Shown here: piece after piece, positions 37,658-43,951 of the stretch
Numbering within the stretch: position 1 is the stretch's first letter
How the letters are laid out: every line of letters begins with the position of its first letter
Assembly: GCF_900102945.1 (NCBI RefSeq)
Contig: NZ_FNGI01000002.1
Span: forward strand, 186,001 to 250,000
Direction: 5' to 3'
Source of the DNA: Modicisalibacter muralis
GTDB taxonomy: Bacteria > Pseudomonadota > Gammaproteobacteria > Pseudomonadales > Halomonadaceae
DNA length: 64,000 nt
Position numbers and translations under genes: made by a program
The notes under the pieces: model-generated
Databases searched by the model: none
Seen by the model: only the letters and a program-made list of their open reading frames with translations
What the model was told of the DNA's origin: nothing

Positions 37658-37954
37658 CTAGCTCTCAGCCTGAGCTCCTACATCCGCTCCTCCCGCTGCC
37701 ATATCTTTTACCCATAGCTCACCTGTGAGCTGAGCATTCTCGAATTCAACTTTCTTCATCCATCCAACATCATAAGGGGATAAAAAAAACCTCATATCCC
37801 GGAATTTCCCAATCATCTTCAAAGTGTCAACGACGGTTTAAAACTGACCCTCTAGTGGGTCAGTATTACCCCGCCGGCGACAAAAGTACCGCAGGACCCA
37901 TCCATAACCTTCTTCTGGAGGGCAAATATCGATCTTGAAGCTATATCGCGGCAT
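37658..37954 (-). pseudogene. small gene with an in-frame stop
   Basis: GGAG and ATG at 37954 open a frame beginning MPRYSFKIDICPPEEGYGW. A TAA occurs at codon 39, after which the same frame reads on without a shift for 59 codons (RFFLSPYDVGWMKKVEFEN, GELWVKDMAAGG) to a TAG at 37658. Coding-like text on both sides in one frame suggests a nonsense mutation in a gene of about 98 codons. A perfect eight-base inverted repeat, ACTGACCC/GGGTCAGT with a six-base loop (37843-37864), lies beside the stop. It follows mobC by 16 bases on the same strand. The function is unknown. Confidence 0.5.
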
Positions 37955-37970
37955 TTCCAATCTCCAACGC

Positions 37971-38501
37971 TCAAACCAGATTCCAACGCTTGCGCCCACC
38001 GGAGACCAGTGCCATCACACGCTCGTCAACCTCCCAGACTCTGTCTTGTAACTCCTTGATGCTGATTTCTCCATGACTCTGTCCCTTTATTCGCATACGG
38101 GGCAAGCCCAGCCGACTACCGCCCGAGTTTTCAATGACATCGGTCAGCGCGAAGGATGCCTGGATCAAGGCCGAGAGCTCTTCTTCGTTCATGACCGGCT
38201 GGCGTAGCAGCGTCGCCCGAATCAGCGCCGAAGCCCAGCGAGTGCGATTCGGAAAGCCCTCGTAGGCGGCCCGCTCCGTGATCAACTCCTGCTCCTTCCG
38301 AGTCAGCCGAATCGATAACTTGCAAGATTTGGGGCCTCGCATCATGTCTCGCCCTTCTTCGGCGATGCTCTCCCCACAGACGCGCTGGATCATCTCCCGT
38401 AGTACGTCTGACTCCGAACGGCCAGATGCCTCACAAAGGCGCTGCCAGGCTTCCTTCTCGGCTGGTGTAAGCCTGGTCTTGACCACTGCAGTTTCTGTCA
38501 T
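37971..38501 (-). CDS. mobC: MobC-like relaxosome accessory protein
   Basis: A 176-residue protein with an N-terminal ribbon-helix-helix-like stretch (VVKTRLTPAEKEAWQRLCEA, SESDVLREMIQRV) and a second conserved block (KLSIRLTRKEQELITERAAYEG). This is the pattern of plasmid MobC/TraJ-type proteins that bind oriT and help the relaxase nick. The ATG at 38501 has AGAGGA upstream; longer frames lack a ribosome site. It sits next to the candidate oriT, as expected. The relaxase gene that normally follows mobC is missing, with decayed genes and the hsd operon there instead. Confidence 0.75.
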   Translation of the reverse strand: MTETAVVKTRLTPAEKEAWQRLCEASGRSESDVLREMIQRVCGESIAEEGRDMMRGPKSCKLSIRLTRKEQELITERAAYEGFPNRTRWASALIRATLLRQPVMNEEELSALIQASFALTDVIENSGGSRLGLPRMRIKGQSHGEISIKELQDRVWEVDERVMALVSGGRKRWNLV

Positions 38502-38519
38502 CTCATCCTCTTTCATCAC

Positions 38520-38720
38520 GTGCTGCCCATCGAGTCTGGTACCAAATGCCAGCACACTGCCGGCAACTGCTACCACTTTGCGAATCCTGCCCTAGCCTCA
38601 GAATCAGTCATGGTTTTCGTACGCACGAAATTTTGGCTTCAACAGTGCTCTCTCTGCGCTCCAGATAGGACGGCGGTACCACGTGCTGGCACTTCGCGAA
38701 TCCTGCCCTAGTTCTAAAGC
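38520..38720 (+). other. candidate origin of transfer with two nic-like cores
   Basis: A gene-free region just upstream of mobC contains CGAATCCTGCCCTAG twice (core at 38583-38595 and 38699-38711). ATCCTGCCC matches the nic core of RP4-like (MOBP) transfer origins, where cleavage falls after ATCCTG. TGCCAGCAC near 38548 is the reverse complement of GTGCTGGCA near 38683, and the two sites are flanked by related sequence, so the unit appears duplicated. The adjacent mobC gene supports the reading; no nick has been shown. Confidence 0.5.
38615..38630. promoter_or_regulatory. 16-bp palindrome, near-exact copy
   Basis: TTTCGTACGCACGAAA, one base from the exact palindrome TTTCGTGCGCACGAAA found at 38837, 40661 and 41321. 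A weaker copy (TCTCATACGCACGAAA) lies at 38731-38746. Restricted to the mobilisation/transfer segment, it looks like a shared repressor operator. Confidence 0.5.
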
Positions 38721-38777
38721 CATTCACTCTTCTCATACGCACGAAAAACGGGTACAGAAACGCGCTAGGCTGCTCCG

Positions 38778-38999
38778 TTAGTAATACGCATGGACCTGTC
38801 TCAAGCTTTCTGCCTTGCCTCGGTACAACCACTTCGTTTCGTGCGCACGAAAAGCAGTATGCGCTCCAAGCTACGTTGTCGTACTCAATCCGCAGGGCTT
38901 CGCTATTAGTAATACGGACGGACCTGTCTCAAACCTGCTCGCCGCCTGGGGCTGATCGAGAGGCTTCGCCATTAGTAATAGGGGAGGCACTTGTCTCAA
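38778..38999 (-). repeat. three copies of a 27-28-base promoter-like repeat
   Basis: TTAGTAATA, a variable middle, then TGTCTCAA occurs at 38778-38804, 38906-38932 and 38972-38999. On the minus strand each reads TTGAGACA, about 15 bases, then TACTAA, which resembles a promoter facing mobC. The third copy lies inside the 64-residue gene. The copies could be tandem promoters or binding sites of a relaxosome protein. Confidence 0.45.
38837..38852. promoter_or_regulatory. 16-bp perfect palindrome TTTCGTGCGCACGAAA
   Basis: Exact copy in the intergenic region between mobC and the transfer block, lying between the first and second promoter-like repeats. Its position suits an operator controlling transcription towards mobC. 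Confidence 0.55.
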
Positions 39000-39123
39000 C
39001 CGCATCCGTCTCTTCATGCTCCCGGCGACGCCTGGCCAGCTCAGCTTTCATCCACTGGCCGGCGGCACGCATTTCGGCACGCAAGTCCTCTATCTCCTCG
39101 GGTGTCAAACGGCGATAGCTCAT
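38929..39123 (-). CDS. small hydrophilic protein of the transfer region
   Basis: A 64-residue, highly charged protein (LTPEEIEDLRAEMRAAGQW then AELARRRREHEE) that should be mostly helical, with a disordered tail. A strong AAGGAG site precedes the ATG, and it overlaps the 95-residue membrane-protein gene by ATGA. No family recognised. It is probably a plasmid-type accessory gene of the transfer operon. Confidence 0.6.
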   Translation of the reverse strand: MSYRRLTPEEIEDLRAEMRAAGQWMKAELARRRREHEETDAVETSASPITNGEASRSAPGGEQV

Positions 39124-39407
39124 GAGGTCTCCTTCTGTGATGTATCACGCCGGAGCTGCGGATATATCGCTGTGCGCCATCGCCACTGGAGCATGCATAC
39201 GGCAATGCCGGCTGCACAGACAAACAGAGTACGAGCAGTCTCGCCATCGCCCGCAAGGGTGCCCCGGACCAAACCAGGCAATTCAGGGAGCAACGCCACG
39301 GACAGCAGGATACCCACCACCAGTAGCAGGCCCGAGAGTCCCAGCTCACCGCCTCGCTTTACTCGCGCCCAGCGGACGCGCCAGGTGTTGATCCACTTAG
39401 TGCCCAT
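39120..39407 (-). CDS. small membrane protein of the transfer region
   Basis: A 95-residue protein with two hydrophobic helices (GLSGLLLVVGILLSVALL and TLFVCAAGIAVCMLQW) and basic ends, expected in the inner membrane. The ATG at 39407 is chosen for its GGGAGG site five bases after the virB6 stop; the longer frame runs through virB6. Its function is unknown, but operon position between VirB6 and the 64-residue protein suggests a conjugation-related role. Confidence 0.6.
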   Translation of the reverse strand: MGTKWINTWRVRWARVKRGGELGLSGLLLVVGILLSVALLPELPGLVRGTLAGDGETARTLFVCAAGIAVCMLQWRWRTAIYPQLRRDTSQKETS

Positions 39408-39411
39408 TGTT

Positions 39412-40419
39412 TCAACCTCCCGTGATCGTGTTGGCGCTGAAGCGCTTCTGATAGGCCTGCTGGGCTGCCCTGCCGGCCCGGTAAACACCTTTTGCTGGAG
39501 CTGCCGCTGCCGCACCAGCGAGGCGAGCGTCACGCTGGACACCACGATATTGACGCCGGATCGTTGAAGGACGCATGGCGTTCATGGCTGAGCCGAGGGC
39601 ACCTTGCGTTGCCAGCGCGATACCGCCGCCCAGGGCCGACGCCATGGCAGGTACCTGCTTGAGAAACAAGAAACAAAGTCCGAAGAAAATCACAAAGACA
39701 GCAGCATCCCACATGGTGGTCAGGTCTCCGCCGCCTGCCGTCATCCTGTCCAGAAACAATTCACAGAATTCAAGAGCCAGTCGTCCGCCAGCGGCGGCAA
39801 GCACCAGGACCATCCCGAAATTCATCACTTGACCCAGCCAGCTCTCGAACCACCGCTGCGTGGTGTTGAATAGAAGGCCAATGATGAACAGTGGGCCGAT
39901 GCCCAGCAGCAGCGTAGTCATGATCTTGCTCAACAAGATAAGGAACGCCACGATAAAGGCCACAGCGCCCCCCGCAGCAAGGATGGCTAGAGCAATCAGG
40001 TACAGTCCAAAATTACCGTTCATCACGCCAGCCTTGTCCCAGGCCCGGTCTGCTATCTCGAATACCCGAGAAAATAGATCGTCCATGATGCTGGCCATGC
40101 TGTCGGCAGGTGTGCCGGTTACCACAGCCGCGATTTCCTCCGGGCCATGGGCCAACACATCAACGACAACATCCATATAGGTACCGATTGTCAGGCCTAG
40201 GGTCATGATGAAGCCGATGCGGATGATGCGAAAAACACCCTCCTGCAAGGGCTCACTGACCTTTCCAAACATCATCATGTAACCCCAGACGGCAATCCAA
40301 AGGATCATCATGCTGGTAAAGATCGGTGCGATGTATGCGATCACATCCCCAACAGTGCTGGATATATAGGTATCCAGAGCATTTTCGACGAGCTCGAAGG
40401 CCCCTTGAAAGAGATCCAT
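39412..40419 (-). CDS. virB6: VirB6/TrbL-type type IV secretion inner-membrane protein
   Basis: A 335-residue polytopic protein with about six to seven helices, built like VirB6: a periplasmic N-terminus (FELVENALDTYISSTVGDVI), an MMILWIAVWGYMMMFG helix, a central loop (DSMASIMDDLFSRVFEIADRAWDKAG), then a helix cluster with LLGIGPLFIIGLLFNTTQRWFESWLGQ. The C-terminal tail is Ala/Arg-rich. VirB6 forms part of the inner-membrane channel of conjugative secretion systems. AAGGAGG precedes the start. VirB5 and EexN lie upstream in the normal order, but VirB3, VirB4 and VirB7-11 are absent from the window. Confidence 0.85.
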   Translation of the reverse strand: MDLFQGAFELVENALDTYISSTVGDVIAYIAPIFTSMMILWIAVWGYMMMFGKVSEPLQEGVFRIIRIGFIMTLGLTIGTYMDVVVDVLAHGPEEIAAVVTGTPADSMASIMDDLFSRVFEIADRAWDKAGVMNGNFGLYLIALAILAAGGAVAFIVAFLILLSKIMTTLLLGIGPLFIIGLLFNTTQRWFESWLGQVMNFGMVLVLAAAGGRLALEFCELFLDRMTAGGGDLTTMWDAAVFVIFFGLCFLFLKQVPAMASALGGGIALATQGALGSAMNAMRPSTIRRQYRGVQRDARLAGAAAAAPAKGVYRAGRAAQQAYQKRFSANTITGG

Positions 40420-40428
40420 AAGGCCTCC

Positions 40429-40692
40429 TTACCAGATATCGCGAGGTTCGCCACTGGACAGCAGTCGTTCGGCTTCCCTGGCATTGATGCAATTCGAGTC
40501 GTCTTTCAACTCGCCGGGGTTGTTCGCGCACTCTTCCAGTGTGCCCTGACGTTCGTCGTCGTGAGCCTGATACCAGTCCACGGTCTGTATTGACCCGGTT
40601 TCCGGGGTGTCGTCAAGGCACCCGGTCAGCACGACGCTGGCTAGAGCGACGATCACAAAATTTCGTGCGCACGAAAATTTCCTGATACTCAT
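40429..40692 (-). CDS. eexN: EexN-family entry exclusion lipoprotein
   Basis: An 87-residue lipoprotein with a lipobox (VVLTGC, Cys at about 25) and the EexN pattern TVDWYQAHDDERQG, LEECANNPGELKDDSNCINA. Such proteins block uptake of a second copy of the same element. The first codons contain the 16-bp palindrome, encoding FSCARN. The C-terminus, SSGEPRDIW, is identical to that of the adjacent VirB5. GAGGAG precedes the ATG. Confidence 0.82.
   Translation of the reverse strand: MSIRKFSCARNFVIVALASVVLTGCLDDTPETGSIQTVDWYQAHDDERQGTLEECANNPGELKDDSNCINAREAERLLSSGEPRDIW
40661..40676. promoter_or_regulatory. 16-bp perfect palindrome inside the eexN signal-peptide codons
   Basis: TTTCGTGCGCACGAAA forms part of codons 6-11 of eexN (residues FSCARN), within a longer near-palindrome with A/T flanks. 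The location just inside the start suits a repressor roadblock or RNA structure near the ribosome site. Confidence 0.55.
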
Positions 40693-40701
40693 GGGGACTC
40701 C

Positions 40702-41349
40702 TCACCAGATATCGCGGGGCTCGCCGGATGACTCGATGGCCATCTGCTGTACGCGCTGGTTGTGCATGGCTTGGCTAGCCTCGGCCTGCGAACGGAGCAT
40801 GGACAGCTTGGCCATCTCGTTTTGCAGCATGACTTGCTCGGCGCCGATACGGGCCTGAAGGTCCAGAACGTCTTTCTGGTCGGGGCTGTTGTTGACCTCG
40901 GCCACCAATCCAGTCAGCTCGCTGAAACGCTCCTGAGCCTGTTCCAGGGACTTTTGAGACTGGCTAAGCCAGGTCGCCGTGTTCTCGTTGCTGCTGTCGT
41001 ACAGGTCAGCCACGTCACCGGTCAGGCCGTGTTCATTTGCGCCCCTGATGCCAGCGTTATTCAGTACCTGGTTAGGATCGACGTTCACGGCGGTGTCATA
41101 GGCCGAGTCGATGACATTGCCCAGGCCACGGACGCCGCTCATGCTGTCTAACTCCTTGTTGGCCGTTTCGAGCTGGCTTTTCAGTTGCTCGATTTGGTTA
41201 AGCATGTTCTGGACCTGCAAAATTTGCTGGGTCAGGTTCGACACATCGATAACGGGAATCCCGCTCGCCATGGCTGGCTGCGATAGACCGATGGTGGCCG
41301 CGAGAGCGACACCAGCGATTTTTCGTGCGCACGAAATTTTGTTGCTCAT
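40702..41349 (-). CDS. virB5: VirB5-family type IV secretion protein
   Basis: A 215-residue periplasmic protein with a signal peptide (cleavage near AMA-SG) and the helical VirB5/TraC layout: VDVSNLTQQ-like start, ILQVQNMLNQIEQLKSQLE, then long amphipathic helices in the second half. VirB5 is a minor pilus component that contacts recipient cells. AAGGAGG precedes the start. Codons 5-10 carry the 16-bp palindrome (ISCARK), and the protein ends in SSGEPRDIW, both shared with eexN immediately downstream. Confidence 0.82.
   Translation of the reverse strand: MSNKISCARKIAGVALAATIGLSQPAMASGIPVIDVSNLTQQILQVQNMLNQIEQLKSQLETANKELDSMSGVRGLGNVIDSAYDTAVNVDPNQVLNNAGIRGANEHGLTGDVADLYDSSNENTATWLSQSQKSLEQAQERFSELTGLVAEVNNSPDQKDVLDLQARIGAEQVMLQNEMAKLSMLRSQAEASQAMHNQRVQQMAIESSGEPRDIW
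41321..41336. promoter_or_regulatory. 16-bp perfect palindrome inside the virB5 signal-peptide codons
   Basis: An exact TTTCGTGCGCACGAAA lies about 15 bases inside virB5, the same relative position as in eexN. Shared placement in two adjacent genes suggests a conserved function rather than chance. Confidence 0.55.
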
Positions 41350-41351
41350 GA

Positions 41352-41675
41352 TCAGACCTCCTTTTGACGATTCTGGCGGGTCGCCTTGGCCTCCAGACGC
41401 CGTTTTGTCCTCTGGAGAGTGAGCGACCGTTTTTCAAAATCCAGACTTTTCAGGTCGATGGACTCCATCACCTCTTTCATCTCCTCAATGCAGGTGAAGA
41501 AGTCTTCGGGAAGGACTTCCAACCCTTCGGTGAGAAAATCGCAAGCGTAACCGGCAATGATCATCAGAGTTCGAATCTCACTCTGGATGGCGTGCTGTTC
41601 GACCGCGTGTGATCGGTACAGCCGTGACAGGCCACTGTCGGCGAAGGCGGGTGTGATACCCTGTCTGCTAGCCAT
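41352..41675 (-). CDS. hypothetical protein of the transfer operon
   Basis: A 107-residue, largely helical soluble protein with no recognised family. The middle (QHAIQSEIRTLMIIAGYACD) and a basic C-terminus (KRRLEAKATRQNRQKE) suggest a small helical bundle. AGGAGG precedes the start and it ends two bases before virB5, so it is the first gene of the transfer transcript. Confidence 0.6.
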   Translation of the reverse strand: MASRQGITPAFADSGLSRLYRSHAVEQHAIQSEIRTLMIIAGYACDFLTEGLEVLPEDFFTCIEEMKEVMESIDLKSLDFEKRSLTLQRTKRRLEAKATRQNRQKEV

Positions 41676-41748
41676 GTATGCCTCCTATGCAGGCAGTCGT
41701 GGTTAGGCGCGGCCGGGGCCATCACCCCCGTTCCGCGCCGCTTGAATC

Positions 41749-42435
41749 CTATGTGCGGAGGGTTCTACGCATTTCTTCTACTGCAGGAGCTCCAACCTTA
41801 TCGCTGCCGTAATTTCTGGCTATGAGGTCTGCTCTTTGCTGGCCCAGCAACTCAGCCAACTCGGCCCGCGTTAATTTTGATTCGGATCCAGTATGATTTT
41901 CGACCTTGCCTGCCTCGCTTATATTTCTTGATGTACTCTGTGTTGTATTCTCTGTAATAGATTTGCCCTTTGGTCGAATCAAGGTTTGACCATCCTGACC
42001 ACCAGATTGGCCAGAAGGGATAGTAGAATCTACCAAAGGTAAAAACTGGGAATTACAACTACTTCCAGAAGAGCCTTCGTCGAGTTGGTCCGTCAAGAGC
42101 TCAAGCAGGCGCTCACAGTCCACTCGATACCAAATTTTTGCAGGAACGTCTCTCCTTTCTTCCTCAAGAACGCCAATGTCCACTAGCGATTTTCTAGCAT
42201 TGGCCTGCTGTTTCGGTGTTAATCCAGTTTCTGATTCCCAGCTATCTTCGCCTCGCTGATTTTTATAGAACCACCCATTACGTGCTTTCGTCTTTGAATT
42301 ACGACTCCAGTAAAATGCTTGACTGAGGAAGACTGCACCAGGAACCGAAACACCAGGTAGAAGTGTGAAGGCAGTGTAATAGGCAATCACCCTCCCCAGA
42401 ATCTCCTGCACTACCGATGGATTAACACGCGCCAT
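41749..42435 (-). CDS. putative plasmid/phage-type replication protein
   Basis: A 228-residue protein with an N-terminal winged-helix-like domain (LPGVSVPGAVFLSQAFYWSR, GWFYKNQRGEDSWESETGLT, ARKSLVDIGVLEEERRDVPA). I recall this pattern in uncharacterised plasmid and phage replication or regulatory proteins. A Ser/Thr/Gln-rich linker and a short helical C-terminus follow. It lies downstream of an HTH gene and iteron-like repeats, which supports a replication initiator role by context only. It overlaps the HTH gene by 14 bases. Confidence 0.55.
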   Translation of the reverse strand: MARVNPSVVQEILGRVIAYYTAFTLLPGVSVPGAVFLSQAFYWSRNSKTKARNGWFYKNQRGEDSWESETGLTPKQQANARKSLVDIGVLEEERRDVPAKIWYRVDCERLLELLTDQLDEGSSGSSCNSQFLPLVDSTIPSGQSGGQDGQTLIRPKGKSITENTTQSTSRNISEAGKVENHTGSESKLTRAELAELLGQQRADLIARNYGSDKVGAPAVEEMRRTLRT

Positions 42436-42655
42436 ATTCAGAAGGCTCCAAATTTAGGGCGTCTTTTACTTGGAGCGTCCGAAAATAGACACGGCGCCCC
42501 ACCTTCACCATCGTCGGCTTCAGCTTTCGAGAGACCTCAGTATCTGAATAAAGAGAAACCCGCACGCCATCGGGCGAACGGCCAAGGAGGTCCGCTAGGT
42601 CTGATATACTCATCAGTAGACCGAACCTTTCAATAAGATAATCTTCGACTTTCAT
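42422..42655 (-). CDS. small HTH DNA-binding protein (AlpA/MerR-like)
   Basis: A 77-residue protein with a predicted helix-turn-helix (LLMSISDLADLLGRSPDGVR) and a basic wing (RKLKPTMVKVGRRVYFRT), like excisionase or plasmid regulatory proteins. I prefer the ATG at 42655, which has GAGG upstream; the longer frame starting at 42676 lacks a site. It is first in the replication unit and could regulate it or act as a recombination directionality factor for the integrase. Confidence 0.6.
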   Translation of the reverse strand: MKVEDYLIERFGLLMSISDLADLLGRSPDGVRVSLYSDTEVSRKLKPTMVKVGRRVYFRTLQVKDALNLEPSEYGAC

Positions 42656-42883
42656 GGCTAGCACCTCATCAATCATACATCGACGTAATCAATGCTAACG
42701 AAGCAAAGTGAAAGCTCAAGCGCACGCTTCTTTCACAGCAATCGATGCACCATATATCGATTATCAAGATCTATTATTTTGAAGAAATGACGCGCGTAAA
42801 TAGCAATAAATTTCAGACACTTAGAAAATTAACAAAATTTAACAAATCCCACAACCATGAGGCTAAATCAACCGAAACGGGGC

Positions 42884-42919
42884 AATAATAAGAATAATAA
42901 TATTATTATTCTTATTATT
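42884..42919. repeat. 36-bp perfect palindrome in an AT-rich region
   Basis: Two 18-base arms with no loop: AATAATAAGAATAATAAT at 42884-42901 followed by its exact reverse complement at 42902-42919. It lies about 30 bases before the iteron array. It could extrude as a cruciform, act as a DNA-unwinding or initiator-binding element, or serve as a terminator-like hairpin. Confidence 0.75.
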
Positions 42920-42950
42920 TTATGCAGCTACACATCACCTAAGCGATGCT

Positions 42951-42994
42951 CAACCAAACACCAACCAAACACCAACCAAACACCAACCAAACAA
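42951..42994. repeat. four tandem 11-bp iterons, putative oriV
   Basis: CAACCAAACAC repeats head to tail at 42951, 42962 and 42973, with a fourth copy at 42984 differing at its last base. Eleven bases is one helical turn, as in initiator-binding iterons. With the palindrome and surrounding A/T-rich DNA, it looks like a plasmid origin of replication. Confidence 0.6.
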
Positions 42995-43049
42995 AAAACA
43001 AAGCAGAAACATAAACGCTTGAAAGCGGCTTTCATAGCCATCCAAAACA

Positions 43050-43886
43050 TCATGTGCTTTTATGATATAAATATTTATGCAGAACATGACACCGAGCAGC
43101 AATCACTCTTGAAATCATTAACAACTCTAAAAACGGAATTAGCATAAACAAAAAAGAAAACGCCACTGGCACATAAATAGCTTTCTGCTCCCTTATTATA
43201 TTACCAACCTCCAAAGACTCTTCCTCATCAAAAAAAGAGTTGCATATAATCCCCACAATTTTCTCGTTAAGTCCTGACTCGGACATTAAGACTTCGTAAT
43301 CACCCTCAGTGCGCTCACATTCTTTCTTCGTGATGATCCATTCCTCATCACTGACCAAATTGTGCAGACGGGTACTATAAGCTTTTTCATGGCCCAGCCA
43401 TAGCCATTGGTCATCTCCCTTAAACTTCAAAAGAGCCGAGTTGGAAGAAGCTATTGATAAAAAAAACATAAAAACAATCGTAAAAAATAGCAATATAGAA
43501 ACAAAAAACGGTGCCTCCCACCATTTCACCTTAACCACCTTCATTCTCTCCAGATCAATCCTTCTCCTCAAGTTGGTCAACAAGCGCACATCGATGCCAA
43601 ACTTTTCAACCCAAATTTTAAATCCAACTATCTCTTCAATAGATCTAGCCCCTACATTAAAAAGGGCATTAAATCTCTCTATATCTCTTCGCTCTTTCCA
43701 AAAGCTCCCTATATCTTCATTGTAAAACTCCCCACCCCCCATCACTAACGCATACACCCTATTTATAAACCCATAAGAAGACCCCGCTCTTCTATGAAAA
43801 TAAAAAACCAACAACATAGTTGCCAACAGCATCAAAACGAACGCCACTGGAGAACCAAAACTTAACGAATAAAAAGACTCAAACAC
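43050..43886 (-). CDS. membrane protein resembling the DUF6216 family
   Basis: A 278-residue protein with an N-terminal helix (VAFVLMLLATMLLVFYFHRRAG), a soluble charged region (FWKERRDIERFNALFNVGAR, EKFGIDVRLLTNLRRRIDLE), a second helix (VSILLFFTIVFMFFLSIA) and a C-terminal helix near residue 245. The RRAGS, ERRDIERFN and WVEKFGIDV pattern matches DUF6216 as I remember it. Its function is unknown. GC is very low compared with the chromosome. It sits between the replication region and the integrase. Confidence 0.65.
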   Translation of the reverse strand: MFESFYSLSFGSPVAFVLMLLATMLLVFYFHRRAGSSYGFINRVYALVMGGGEFYNEDIGSFWKERRDIERFNALFNVGARSIEEIVGFKIWVEKFGIDVRLLTNLRRRIDLERMKVVKVKWWEAPFFVSILLFFTIVFMFFLSIASSNSALLKFKGDDQWLWLGHEKAYSTRLHNLVSDEEWIITKKECERTEGDYEVLMSESGLNEKIVGIICNSFFDEEESLEVGNIIREQKAIYVPVAFSFLFMLIPFLELLMISRVIAARCHVLHKYLYHKST

Positions 43887-43951
43887 CTTTACCCCCGATT
43901 TTTTTCAAAACCTATATTTATCAAACGATACTACTACAATACCGTAACTTA

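Noticed and set aside
37829-37864. TGTCAACGACGG with nearby ACTGACCC repeats as the end of an IS21-type element
   Set aside because: The sequence is better explained as part of a small gene whose frame continues through it with one in-frame stop, and no transposase or second end is visible.
42951-42994. A CRISPR array
   Set aside because: Repeats are 11 bases, directly adjacent without spacers, and no cas gene is present.
42857-43147. A plus-strand open frame of about 96 codons rich in Asn, Lys and Thr
   Set aside because: It is produced by the palindrome and the 11-bp repeats, has no ribosome site, and overlaps the end of the DUF6216-like gene in antisense.
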